DNA of 64,000 bases from Rheinheimera faecalis (GCF_021290965.1 NZ_JAJOYT010000007.1:1-64000), one strand, 5' to 3'. Shown: positions 17,033-25,590, counted from the first letter of the stretch. Notes: generated by a model from the sequence alone, not told the origin. Numbers and translations are program-made.

Positions 17033-17931
17033 AGCCGCAATTACCGCGCCGTGAACTGTTAAAGCAACTAGCCGCTGGCGCTATTGGTGCTTCGGTCTTA
17101 GGTTCTGGTTTGTTACTGTCAGGTGCTGCAGCTGCAGCGCCTGCGACAGCTGGTGCGCTCAAAGGCAATATCCGTCATTCAGTCAGCCGCTGGACTTATG
17201 GTGATTTATCCATTGAAGAGCTTTGTTTGCTGGTGAAGTCTTTAGGTTTTACCGCTATAGATTTGGTCGGGCCTGAAGATTGGCCCACCTTGAAAAAACA
17301 TGGCGTGGACAGCTCTATGTGTAATGGTGCAGAGCTAAATCTGGTTGATGGTTGGTCAGATCCGAAGTTTCATCCGGAGCTGATAAAACGCTACTTAACA
17401 CAGATAGATTTAGTGGCAGAGGCTGGTTATAAAAACCTGATCTGTTTTAGTGGCAATGCCCGTGGCATGGACAGAGAAACCGCCTTACAAAATGCAGTCA
17501 CTGGTTTAAAACAGATTTTACCTCATGCAGAAAAGCGTGGTGTGGTGCTGCAAATGGAGCTGTTTAACAGCAAAGTGGATCACCCTGATTATCTGGCCGA
17601 TGGCACAGCCTGGGCTATCGAGCTTTGTAAACGGCTGAACTCGCAGAACTTTAAGCTTTTATACGACATCTACCATATGCAAATTATGGAAGGTGACATT
17701 ATCCGCACTATCAAAGATAACCATCAGTATTTTGGCCACTATCACACTGCAGGCGTGCCGGGCCGCCATGAAATTGATGACTCGCAGGAGCTGAATTATG
17801 TCGCTATAGCGAAAGCTATTCGTGACATAGGTTTTACCGGCTATCTGGCGCAGGAATTTGTACCAACACCCAAAACTAAAGAAGGCAGAGCGCAGTCACT
17901 GGCTCAGGCTATTCGTATTTGTGACGTTTAA
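17029..17931 (+). CDS. Tat-exported TIM-barrel isomerase, hydroxypyruvate-isomerase-like
   Basis: A 300-residue xylose-isomerase-like TIM barrel. PRRELLKQLAAG near residues 6-17 followed by an AAAAAP stretch is a twin-arginine signal peptide. Elements typical of the hydroxypyruvate isomerase branch are present: an ELFN segment, LLYDIYHMQIMEGD and GHYHTAGVPGRHE, the likely metal site, and a final GYLAQEFVP. The start overlaps the permease stop. The periplasmic location and position before the dehydrogenase suggest action on an oxidised sugar rather than on hydroxypyruvate. Confidence 0.87.
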   Translation: MKPQLPRRELLKQLAAGAIGASVLGSGLLLSGAAAAAPATAGALKGNIRHSVSRWTYGDLSIEELCLLVKSLGFTAIDLVGPEDWPTLKKHGVDSSMCNGAELNLVDGWSDPKFHPELIKRYLTQIDLVAEAGYKNLICFSGNARGMDRETALQNAVTGLKQILPHAEKRGVVLQMELFNSKVDHPDYLADGTAWAIELCKRLNSQNFKLLYDIYHMQIMEGDIIRTIKDNHQYFGHYHTAGVPGRHEIDDSQELNYVAIAKAIRDIGFTGYLAQEFVPTPKTKEGRAQSLAQAIRICDV

Positions 17932-18040
17932 ACCGGGACAAAGCGGCCTGACCGTTTTGCCAAACATAATGAAAACAGGGCATGTAGCCAAAGTCATCCA
18001 GATATGACTGGTACAAACCCGCCCAACAGGGGACAACAAG

Positions 18041-19732
18041 ATGACAGTTGCGCAGAATCATTACGACGCCATAGTGGTCGGTTCCGGCATCAGCGGTGGC
18101 TGGGCCGCCAAAGAGCTGACCGAAAAAGGCCTGAAAGTTCTGTTATTAGAACGTGGTCGTGACATCGAACATATCAAAGGCTACACCAATGCCTTTAAAG
18201 AAGCCTGGGATTATCCTCATCGCGACAAGGCGACAGAGAAGATGAAGAACATGCATCCGGTGCTGAAGCGGGAATATACGCTGAATGAAAGCACCTATGG
18301 CATGTGGGCCCGTGAGGATGAATCGCCTTATGTAGAGATTAAACGTTTTGACTGGTTCCGTGGTTACCATATGGGCGGACGTTCTTTATTGTGGGGGCGC
18401 CAGAGTTACCGTTTAAACGAAGCTGATTTTGAAGCCAACTTAAAAGAAGGCATAGCAGTCGACTGGCCTATACGTTATGCCGATCTGGCGCCTTGGTATG
18501 ACTATGTGGAGCGTTTTGCTGGTATTTCAGGCAACAGGGATGGCCTGGATGTATTGCCTGATGGTCAGTACCTGCCTGCTTTTCCATTGAACGTGGTAGA
18601 ACAATCTGTATCAGAACGACTGAAAAAAGCCTTTGGTGGTAACCGTCATCTGATCTGTGGCCGCACAGCCAATATTTCTCAGCCAAAACCTGAACAAAAC
18701 CGCGTCAATTGCCAATACCGCAATAAATGCTGGTTAGGTTGTCCATTTGGCGCTTATTTCAGTACTCAGTCTTCTACTTTGCCTGTGGCGATGAAAACCG
18801 GCAATTTAACAGTGCGGCCTTTTTCTATAGTGACTCAAGTGCTGTATGACAAAGACAAAAAACGCGCCCGTGGTGTCGAAGTGCTGGACAGTGAAACCAA
18901 TCAGACTTATGAATTCACCAGTAAAATAGTGTTCCTGAACGCTTCAGCCTTTAACTCGACCTGGGTACTGATGAATTCAGCCACAGATATCTGGGAAGGC
19001 GGTTTAGGCAGCAGCAGCGGTGAGCTGGGCCACAACGTGATGGACCACCACTTAAATGCCGGAGCTTTTGGTGAGATAGAAGGTTTTGACGACAAATACT
19101 ATTTTGGCCGTCGTCCTACAGGTTTTTATATTCCACGCTTCCGTAACTGGGGCGGTGATAAACGTGATTATTTACGTGGTTTTGGTTATCAGGGCGCGGC
19201 CAGCCGTCAGGGCTGGCAGAGAAACGTGGCTGAGATGGGCATAGGTGCCGATCTGAAAAATGCTTTGGCTGAACCTGGTACCTGGACTATAGGTATGAGT
19301 GGTTTTGGTGAAATTTTACCTGATCACAACAATAAGATTTCGTTAGACCGTACTGTCAAAGACAAATGGGGTTTACCAGTGCTGGCGATGGATGCTGAGC
19401 TGAAAGCCAACGAAATCAAAATGCGTAAAGATATGATGCAGGATGGTATCGACATTCTTGAAGCTGGCGGCGCCAAAAACGTTCAGGGTTTTAATGGAGA
19501 ATGCCATCCGGGTAAAGGTATCCATGAAATGGGCACAGCCCGTATGGGCCGCGATCCTAAAACCTCGGTACTGAATGGCTTTAACCAGGTCTGGGATGCG
19601 CCCAACGTCTTTATAACAGATGGTGCTGCGATGACGTCAGCCTCTTGTGTGAATCCGTCTTTAACCTATATGGCGCTGACTGCACGAGCTGCTGCTTATG
19701 CAGTAGACGCACTGAAAAAGGGAGACCTGTAA
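18041..19732 (+). CDS. GMC-family FAD dehydrogenase large subunit with CX5CX3C cluster motif (glucoside/glucose dehydrogenase type)
   Basis: A 563-residue GMC oxidoreductase with the dinucleotide motif GSGISGG (14-20), His495 in HEMGTARMG and Asn538 as the conserved catalytic pair. Cys224, Cys230 and Cys234 (NCQYRNKCWLGC) form CX5CX3C, the spacing of the 3Fe-4S ligands in bacterial FAD-glucose dehydrogenase. It lacks its own export signal; as in gluconate, fructose and glucose dehydrogenases, it is probably carried through Tat by the small subunit encoded one base downstream. Bacterial glucoside 3-dehydrogenases share this two-part design, and the DUF1080 gene nearby supports C3 oxidation. 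AGGGGA precedes the ATG. The cytochrome acceptor is not in the cluster. Confidence 0.9.
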   Translation: MTVAQNHYDAIVVGSGISGGWAAKELTEKGLKVLLLERGRDIEHIKGYTNAFKEAWDYPHRDKATEKMKNMHPVLKREYTLNESTYGMWAREDESPYVEIKRFDWFRGYHMGGRSLLWGRQSYRLNEADFEANLKEGIAVDWPIRYADLAPWYDYVERFAGISGNRDGLDVLPDGQYLPAFPLNVVEQSVSERLKKAFGGNRHLICGRTANISQPKPEQNRVNCQYRNKCWLGCPFGAYFSTQSSTLPVAMKTGNLTVRPFSIVTQVLYDKDKKRARGVEVLDSETNQTYEFTSKIVFLNASAFNSTWVLMNSATDIWEGGLGSSSGELGHNVMDHHLNAGAFGEIEGFDDKYYFGRRPTGFYIPRFRNWGGDKRDYLRGFGYQGAASRQGWQRNVAEMGIGADLKNALAEPGTWTIGMSGFGEILPDHNNKISLDRTVKDKWGLPVLAMDAELKANEIKMRKDMMQDGIDILEAGGAKNVQGFNGECHPGKGIHEMGTARMGRDPKTSVLNGFNQVWDAPNVFITDGAAMTSASCVNPSLTYMALTARAAAYAVDALKKGDL

Positions 19733-19733
19733 C

Positions 19734-20285
19734 ATGGACAGACGTGACCTGTTAAAAATGATTGCAGCCGCTACTGGCGTGGCTATGGTGGGTGGTGATT
19801 TATGGGCTGCCGACCTGAAATCAGCCGATGCGGGTAAAGCACTTTTTACTCAGTCTGATATTGCCTTTTTAGACGAAATTGCTGAAACCATTTTGCCAAA
19901 AACCAGCACTCCAGGGGCAAAAGACGCAGGCTGTGGCGCTATGATGGCCGTGATGGTGACAGATTGTTATGAGCTGAAATACCAGACGGTATTTTTTGAA
20001 GGCTTAAAAACCATCAAAGCTCTGGCTAAAAAACAATTTGGCAAAGACTTTATGCAACTGACTGCACCGCAGAAACATGAATTGCTGTCGAGGCTGGATC
20101 AGGATGCGAAGCAGGCCGCTGCCAATCCGTTACCTCATTATTTCACTTTGCTTAAACAGCTGACGCTGATGGTGTTTTTCACTTCTAAAGTGGGAGCAAC
20201 TGAAGTGCTGCGTTATGTCGCTGTACCGGGCCGTTATGATGGCAATATGCCTTATAAAAAGGGCGATCGCGCCTGGGCGACCTGA
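19734..20285 (+). CDS. Gluconate 2-dehydrogenase subunit 3-family protein, Tat-exported small subunit of the GMC dehydrogenase
   Basis: A 183-residue protein beginning MDRRDLLKMIAAATG, a twin-arginine signal, followed by the subunit-3 domain (FLDEIAETILPKTSTPGAKDAG near residues 44-65). In this family the small subunit is needed for maturation and export of the FAD subunit. The start lies one base after the stop of the large subunit, so the two are translated together. Confidence 0.9.
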   Translation: MDRRDLLKMIAAATGVAMVGGDLWAADLKSADAGKALFTQSDIAFLDEIAETILPKTSTPGAKDAGCGAMMAVMVTDCYELKYQTVFFEGLKTIKALAKKQFGKDFMQLTAPQKHELLSRLDQDAKQAAANPLPHYFTLLKQLTLMVFFTSKVGATEVLRYVAVPGRYDGNMPYKKGDRAWAT

Positions 20286-20313
20286 TCCGGTTTCGCTTGT
20301 TTTTGGTTTCAAT

Positions 20314-20338
20314 CAGGCGGTTTAGTCCGCCTTTTTTA
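20314..20338 (+). terminator. Intrinsic terminator/attenuator after the dehydrogenase small subunit
   Basis: GGCGG (20316-20320), loop, CCGCC (20327-20331), then six T. It comes immediately before the ribosome-binding site (AAGG, 20338-20341) of the DUF1080 gene, so that gene is probably expressed by partial read-through. Confidence 0.75.
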
Positions 20339-20349
20339 AGGTATTTATA

Positions 20350-21108
20350 ATGAATTATGTATGGATTGGCGTTGCTTTATCCTTAAGCACAGCAGCTGTA
20401 GCTGCGACTGATATCAGCAAATTAACAGAAGCAGAACGTCATGCGTTAGCTGCTAAAACTGAAGTCTGGACTCCGGTGCCGCCTGTTGTTACTGCAGCAG
20501 AAGGCCAGGCTCCTTCAGATGCACTACAGTTGCTGGATAAAAACCTGTCGCAGTGGACCTCCGTGAATACTGGTGCTGCGGCACAGTGGACTATGAAAGA
20601 TGGTGTGCTCACAGTAAAGCCAGGTACTGGTGATATCCGCAGCAAAGAATCGTTTTGCGATATTCAGTTGCATCTTGAATGGCGTGTCGGCAAAGATCGG
20701 ATGGATAAAGAAGGTCAGCTGCGTAACAACAGCGGCATCTTTTTACAGGAAATGTACGAAATCCAGATTTTAGATTCGTACCAGAATAAAACTTATCCAA
20801 ATGGCCAGGCTGGTGCTGTTTACAAGCAAACTATTCCGTTGGCGAACGCAACCCGTCCATCAGGTGAGTGGCAGGAATACGACATCATCTACAAAGCCCC
20901 ACGTTTTGACGGTGAAAAGCGTTTATCACCGGGTTATGTCACAGTGCTGCACAATGGCGTGTTGTTGCAAAACCATACTGAAATTGCTGGCACCACTGAA
21001 TGGATAGGAGCGCCGCAAGTGAAAGCGCATGGCTGCTTGCCACTGAAATTGCAGGATCACGGCGACAGCGTTAGTTTCCGCAATATCTGGGTTCGTAAGC
21101 TGGATTAA
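20350..21108 (+). CDS. Secreted DUF1080 protein, 3-keto-disaccharide hydrolase type
   Basis: A 252-residue protein with a Sec signal peptide (cleavage about residue 19, VAA-TD) and one DUF1080 beta-sandwich domain from about 65 to 250 (QLHLEWRVG, NNSGIFLQ near the site, YEIQILDSY, SVSFRNIWVR). Pfam names the family 3-keto-disaccharide hydrolase because members cleave 3-ketoglycosides. Paired with the GMC dehydrogenase it would split periplasmic 3-keto-glucosides. The start has AAGG and immediately follows the attenuator at 20314-20338. Confidence 0.88.
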   Translation: MNYVWIGVALSLSTAAVAATDISKLTEAERHALAAKTEVWTPVPPVVTAAEGQAPSDALQLLDKNLSQWTSVNTGAAAQWTMKDGVLTVKPGTGDIRSKESFCDIQLHLEWRVGKDRMDKEGQLRNNSGIFLQEMYEIQILDSYQNKTYPNGQAGAVYKQTIPLANATRPSGEWQEYDIIYKAPRFDGEKRLSPGYVTVLHNGVLLQNHTEIAGTTEWIGAPQVKAHGCLPLKLQDHGDSVSFRNIWVRKLD

Positions 21109-21123
21109 TGCTCTTTTTATGGC

Positions 21124-21152
21124 AAAAAGGCTGGTTGATACCAGCCTTTTTT
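21124..21152. terminator. Bidirectional terminator between DUF1080 and exported TIM-barrel genes
   Basis: AAAAAGGCTGG, loop TTGATA, CCAGCC, then a T run; the A run on the left serves the converging minus-strand gene. Confidence 0.88.
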
Positions 21153-21169
21153 ATGAGCAAAACCTGTTG

Positions 21170-22054
21170 TTACTTCATTTCAGCAATAATAACCTGCAAG
21201 CCTTTCAGTGAAGCTTCAACACTTTGCATTGGTGTCATTCCAGCAGGGTAAGATTCCTGTTCTACCACCAGCCATTGAGTACCACCTATAGTTTTATTGG
21301 CAGTGATCAAGGCTTTCCAGTCGGTCGTGTCTTTACCAATAATAGGATCTTCAGTATTGCCAGGCTCTGGAGCCGACGCTTTGTAGTGAGTAGTAATAGT
21401 GCGGCCCGGATAAGCTTTGACAAAATCTACCGGATCTTTGCCTGCTACTTCAGTCCAGCCCACATCTTGCTGCAAAATCACTTTGCTGTTGGTGTTTTTG
21501 CCAATCACATCCCAGGGCGTTTTGCCCATTTCGCCCAGCATTTCTGGTTTGTGGTTGTGATAACCGACCTGCATACCTAAAGGCGTTAGTTTTTCCTGAA
21601 TTGCTGCTAAATCAGCGGCTACAGCTTTTGCGCCTTCAACAGTAAAAGCACGCTGATCCATTGGAATAATTAAATAATGACAATCTATGGCTTTATAAAA
21701 AGCGACAGTCGCTTCAAGTTGCTCCGGGCTTAATTTTTCAAAAGGTACGTGAGCGCCTGAAGCTTTTAATCCCAGTTTATTTAAAAATGCTTTTAAACCA
21801 GCAGGATCATTGGCGTATTTGCCAAAAAAGCCTGCAAACTCAACACCATCAAAACCCATTGCAGCAAGCTTTGTCAGAGTACCTTCAAAGTCGGCCTGCA
21901 TCGCATCTTTGACTGACCATAACTGCACACTCAATTGAGGTGTAGTGGCCGTAACTGCTGTGGTATCGGCATAGCTGAAGCCTGAAGCTGTACTTGCTAA
22001 AACCAGGCTGAATACCCCAGCAGTTTTTGTTAGTTTTTTCTTTAAAAAAAGCAT
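21170..22054 (-). CDS. Sec-exported xylose-isomerase-like TIM-barrel protein
   Basis: A 294-residue protein with a Sec signal peptide (KKK followed by a hydrophobic core, cleavage near residue 29, SYA-DT) and the sugar phosphate isomerase/epimerase TIM barrel: VQLWSVKDAM, FDGVEFAGFFGKY, GYHNHKPE and DVGWTEVAG mark likely metal and substrate positions. It is clearly related to the Tat-exported protein at 11038-11937 but uses a different export route. It converges on the DUF1080 gene and has its own LacI-type site upstream. A function on 3-keto sugars in the periplasm is inferred. Confidence 0.85.
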   Translation of the reverse strand: MLFLKKKLTKTAGVFSLVLASTASGFSYADTTAVTATTPQLSVQLWSVKDAMQADFEGTLTKLAAMGFDGVEFAGFFGKYANDPAGLKAFLNKLGLKASGAHVPFEKLSPEQLEATVAFYKAIDCHYLIIPMDQRAFTVEGAKAVAADLAAIQEKLTPLGMQVGYHNHKPEMLGEMGKTPWDVIGKNTNSKVILQQDVGWTEVAGKDPVDFVKAYPGRTITTHYKASAPEPGNTEDPIIGKDTTDWKALITANKTIGGTQWLVVEQESYPAGMTPMQSVEASLKGLQVIIAEMK

Positions 22055-22077
22055 AACCCTGTCCTTTTTATTGTCAT

Positions 22078-22091
22078 TGAAAGCGGTTTCA
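22078..22091. promoter_or_regulatory. LacI-family-type operator upstream of the Sec-exported TIM-barrel gene
   Basis: TGAAAGCGGTTTCA closely matches the general LacI-family half-site pattern GAAA-n-CG-n-TTTC. It lies 24 bases before the start codon of the minus-strand gene. It differs from both other operator types in the window, which suggests a third regulator. Confidence 0.45.
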
Positions 22092-22325
22092 GAGTGCTTG
22101 ATTTTGGCTTATAGATCAATGCTAAATGCGTTGGTTGGCGGGTTCTTCAAGGATTAAATTAAAACACTTCGCTGTATTGAAACTATCTATTGTCATGGAA
22201 TGAAGCCAGTACTTTGGTGCTGGCTTCTTGTCTATTTGTTCTGCTTGGCCGAGGTGATTTATTTTATACAGAAAAGATCAGTAATCACGTCCACTTTGCT
22301 CACCAGCTTTCCTGTTACACCTCCA

Positions 22326-23180
22326 TCAATTAGTAACTTTACATGTCGGTAAATCAGGCCGTAAGCAATCAGTGATTGTGACTCGACCAGTACGGACAGG
22401 AATATACATACTGTAATGCATGATAAAAGTGTTGATGATATTTGCCTGAGCAGGATTGGTGATGTATAGGTTAAGGCCTTTAAGGTTTGCTGCATTAAAA
22501 GGCACCACATTTCCCCCTTCGTCCGTTACGGACATTAGCTCAATCTCTAACTCTACAGGCGAGTTAGTTAGCGTTAATTTAAAGGTGACATTGCCTCCTG
22601 ACTCAAGATTCATTTTAAAAATGTTCGGTAAGCTCGTTTGAACTAACCCTAATGTCTGAGCGAAATGGTTTACAACCTGCACGAGCGTTTCAATTTGCCC
22701 CGGAATACTGTTGTTTAGGAAATCTCTAATTCTCGTCTGACAATAAGCACAGTTAACAAACTCCCAAGCGTTGGATACAACGCTATTGGGTACAACCAAT
22801 GCTTTAGCTGCAGCTTTCATTTCGTTATCAGCGGCGACAATTTCGCTCATCTGCATTTGAATAGTTGCTTCTGTTTGAACTTTAGATAACGCAACAGAAT
22901 AAACCGCTGGCTGCATAGGCGAACCTGGAAGTCTCGCTTTTTTCACCTCATAAGTAGAGGCTTCTCGCTGTGCTAAATCAATCACAGTTACCGTTTTACT
23001 TATTACAGAACCTGGACTTGTAAGCGAGGCATTGGGGATATACTGCCAGGCCCAATTACTGACTGCAGTACTCTCTTTTGATGCATCGCAGTCAAAGCAT
23101 TCAACTATATTAGATGCTTTAGCTATGAAGGCGAACATTAAAGCGCCGAATACTAACGTGAGTAATACGATTTTTTTCAT
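22326..23180 (-). CDS. Secreted hypothetical protein with two CxxC motifs
   Basis: I do not recognise a family. The frame opens at 23243, but the ATG at 23180 starts a standard signal peptide (MKKIVLLTL..., cleavage near AKA-SN), giving 284 residues. The mature protein starts with CFDC and has a second pair, NCAYC, near residue 147, then a region rich in beta-strand-like alternation to the C-terminus, which ends with two more cysteines. Paired CxxC motifs in an exported protein suggest disulfides or metal binding. Its codon use and AT content differ from the sugar genes on both sides, so it may be an insertion. Confidence 0.7.
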   Translation of the reverse strand: MKKIVLLTLVFGALMFAFIAKASNIVECFDCDASKESTAVSNWAWQYIPNASLTSPGSVISKTVTVIDLAQREASTYEVKKARLPGSPMQPAVYSVALSKVQTEATIQMQMSEIVAADNEMKAAAKALVVPNSVVSNAWEFVNCAYCQTRIRDFLNNSIPGQIETLVQVVNHFAQTLGLVQTSLPNIFKMNLESGGNVTFKLTLTNSPVELEIELMSVTDEGGNVVPFNAANLKGLNLYITNPAQANIINTFIMHYSMYIPVRTGRVTITDCLRPDLPTCKVTN

Positions 23181-23447
23181 TAAATACATCTTGATGATAT
23201 GAATTCTCATTTGCATTATCTTACCTTTAACTGCTACTTGCAAACATAAAATTAGCTACTGGAGCTCATTGAGCAGAAACAAAGCAGACAAGGCTTCGTG
23301 TTACCTATGGCAAAAACACTAGTAAATTACTCCTGCGCTTAATGTGTAGGTGCGGTATTTAAAGGTTTTCTATACATAGTGTCATCACCTTTGCAGCGGA
23401 AGGAGCTTTTAAGCAGCAAAGATTACACATTGTTTAGTTGTTACAAA
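23181..23447. other. Intergenic stretch, no gene recognised
   Basis: AT-rich upstream region of the CxxC protein gene. I see no conserved motif other than ordinary promoter-like sequence. Confidence 0.4.
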
Positions 23448-23474
23448 AAAATAGCCCCTTTGCAGGGGCTTTAA
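23448..23474 (-). terminator. Intrinsic terminator of the amylosucrase gene
   Basis: On the minus strand AAAGCCCCTG-CA-AAGGGGCT followed by seven T. It lies about 40 bases beyond the stop codon. Confidence 0.85.
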
Positions 23475-23514
23475 AAGTCAAACACCCGGGGAGGTGTTAT
23501 CAGGGAAACGACTA

Positions 23515-25440
23515 TCAATGGACCGGAGTTAACCACAGCACCTGATAAGGTAAAAGTTGTAAAGGGCCTGCTGGCAGCTTTTGAGCTGTCAGTTCGTCGA
23601 ACCATAACTGGCCCGCTAATGAGCTGCAAAGTTGCGCATGTTCAGAGAAGTTCACCACTGCCACCAGGCGTTTGTTATCCAATTGACGTTGGTACAAAAA
23701 CAGATGTGGATTGTCATCCCTTAGTATTTCTGTGCTGCCTGAACCTAGCAGTGGTAACTGGGCCCTGGTTTGGGTTAAGTGCTGTAACTGTTGATAAATA
23801 CGGCCAGATAAGGTATCGGCAGAGTTGGCCAGCGCCAATTGTTTATCTGTGACTGCCACTCTGTTGACCCAACGGCTGTCGTCTTTTTTCGCAGGATCCA
23901 GCACATAGCTGTAATCGTTTTTTAAGCCCAATTCGTCACCCATATAAAGCAGAGGCAAACCGCCAATACTTAAAATGACAGAATTAAGCAGATAAATACG
24001 CTGCAGCGCATGCTTAAGATGCAGGGGGTTATTTTCAGCTTCAGCTTTTTCCACCCCAGCCAAAGACGACAACATACCGGCAACCCGGCAATCACCTGTG
24101 ACAGGATTTTGCTGAAATGGCACACCTGCGGCAAAACTGCCTTCAAACTGACCTGTATAAAACTGATTTAAAAACTGACGGTGATGATCCGGATTGATGC
24201 CCAGTTGCCAGGCAATGCTGTCGTCAAAAGTCCAGCCAATATCGTCATGGCAACGGATGTAATTGACCCAGCTGCAATTTGGGTTTATCTCAAAACCTTT
24301 ACGCAAGGATTCCGTCAGTAACTTAGTTTTACGGGTGGCTAAACTATCCCACAGTAACGCCATCAGCAGCGGGTTGTACGACAACTGGCATTCTTCCGGC
24401 GCTATGTATTTCACCACTTCATCCGGGTGCACTATAGCTTCAGATTTAAACTGCAAAGCCGGAGCTGCGATGCGGGCTACAGCGTTAAAAGCTTTGATTA
24501 AAGTGTGGGCTTTAGGCAGGTTTTCACAGTTGGTACCCGCTTGTTTCCAGACAAAAGCCAAAGCATCTAAACGCAGCACCGAAGCGCCCTGATTGGCCAG
24601 AAACAACATTTCTTCAGCCATGGCATTAAACACCGCCGGATTGGCATAGTTTAAGTCCCACTGAAAGCTGTTAAAGGTAGTCCAGACCCATAAAGCTGAA
24701 GCTTTATCCTGAGTAAAGCAACCACGGCGAATTTCCGGGAAAATCTCCCGTAAGCTTGGGGCAAACTGGTCGCGCTCTTGTTCGGTCAGGAAAAAATAGA
24801 AATCACGGTATTCTGCGTCACCAGCTTTGGCTTTTTCAGCCCAGCGGTGTTCGTCAGAGGTGTGATTAAAAACAAAATCCAATACCGGCTTAATGCCTTG
24901 CTGATGCAGCTGTTGCATCAAATCAGCTAATTGCTGCATGGAGCCAAGCTGAGGCATAGTGCTGCGATAATCAGATACGGCATAACCGCCGTCACTGTTA
25001 GGTTCCGGCGCTTTAAAGAGCGGCATCAGGTGCAGATAGTTAATGCCACTTTGTTTTAAATAGGGGATACGTTGTGTCAGACCCTGAAAGTCTTTGGCAA
25101 ATAAATCGACATAACAAGCGGCACCCAGGGCGGCTGAGTCTTTGTGCCAATTTTGTGGCTCTGCATCTTCCTTGCGCAAATAGGCTGGACGCTGAGCGGC
25201 ACTTTTGGCCAGCAGTTTTAACAACTGCTCCAGATGATAATAGCAGTCGTAGTGCTCTGCATATAAACTCAGATAAAGCTCAAGCAAAGCAGGCAGTTGT
25301 TGCTCCAGCCTGCTTTTGAGCTCTGGCCAGCTGTCTTTTGCTGTCACTTTTAGAGATTGGCTTAATCGTTTAAGTGTCTTTTTACTTTCAAAGTGCAACA
25401 GCTCTGGATTCTCCAGCAACTGTGCTGTGGTTTTTTGCAT
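23515..25440 (-). CDS. Amylosucrase / sucrose hydrolase (GH13 subfamily 4)
   Basis: A 641-residue protein close to Neisseria amylosucrase along its whole length: an N-terminal helical domain, GH13 barrel with LHLMPLFK, the DFVFNHTS region, nucleophile Asp292 in LRLDALAF, acid/base Glu334 in FKSEAIVHP and Asp399 in CHDDIGW. It has no signal peptide, so it acts on cytoplasmic sucrose, releasing fructose and either hydrolysing or polymerising the glucose. Telling amylosucrase from sucrose hydrolase needs product analysis. A longer frame starts at 25494 but has no ribosome-binding site; the ATG at 25440 has GGAAC before it. The gene is divergent from a fructokinase gene, which uses its product. 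Confidence 0.9.
   Translation of the reverse strand: MQKTTAQLLENPELLHFESKKTLKRLSQSLKVTAKDSWPELKSRLEQQLPALLELYLSLYAEHYDCYYHLEQLLKLLAKSAAQRPAYLRKEDAEPQNWHKDSAALGAACYVDLFAKDFQGLTQRIPYLKQSGINYLHLMPLFKAPEPNSDGGYAVSDYRSTMPQLGSMQQLADLMQQLHQQGIKPVLDFVFNHTSDEHRWAEKAKAGDAEYRDFYFFLTEQERDQFAPSLREIFPEIRRGCFTQDKASALWVWTTFNSFQWDLNYANPAVFNAMAEEMLFLANQGASVLRLDALAFVWKQAGTNCENLPKAHTLIKAFNAVARIAAPALQFKSEAIVHPDEVVKYIAPEECQLSYNPLLMALLWDSLATRKTKLLTESLRKGFEINPNCSWVNYIRCHDDIGWTFDDSIAWQLGINPDHHRQFLNQFYTGQFEGSFAAGVPFQQNPVTGDCRVAGMLSSLAGVEKAEAENNPLHLKHALQRIYLLNSVILSIGGLPLLYMGDELGLKNDYSYVLDPAKKDDSRWVNRVAVTDKQLALANSADTLSGRIYQQLQHLTQTRAQLPLLGSGSTEILRDDNPHLFLYQRQLDNKRLVAVVNFSEHAQLCSSLAGQLWFDELTAQKLPAGPLQLLPYQVLWLTPVH
25361..25374. 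promoter_or_regulatory. LacI-type site inside the start of the amylosucrase gene
   Basis: CTTAATCGTTTAAG is the exact reverse complement of the site at 2555-2568. It lies within the coding sequence about 70 bases after the chosen start, where it encodes part of a helical segment. An intragenic operator or a chance match are both possible. Confidence 0.4.
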
Positions 25441-25576
25441 GTGAACTGTTCCGCGACTACAGTGTGATGTGCTTAATAGAACTTCATTTTTCATATTTTG
25501 GCAAGGCTTTTAGCGGCGAAATGTTTAAATTCAGTGTTGAATATTTACACTGCTGCATTAAATGGATAAAGTTAAA

Positions 25577-25590
25577 CTGAAACGTTTTAG
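25577..25590. promoter_or_regulatory. LacI-type operator in the amylosucrase/fructokinase divergent region
   Basis: CTGAAACGTTTTAG is a near-palindrome with central CG (two mismatches), between the two divergent sucrose genes and 45 bases before the fructokinase start. It is a plausible site for a sucrose-responsive LacI-family repressor. Confidence 0.45.

Noticed and set aside
22202-22227. GAAGCCAG/CTGGCTTC hairpin as a terminator of the CxxC protein gene
   Set aside because: The stem is clear but there is no T run on the minus strand, and it is 100 bases past the stop codon; not called.
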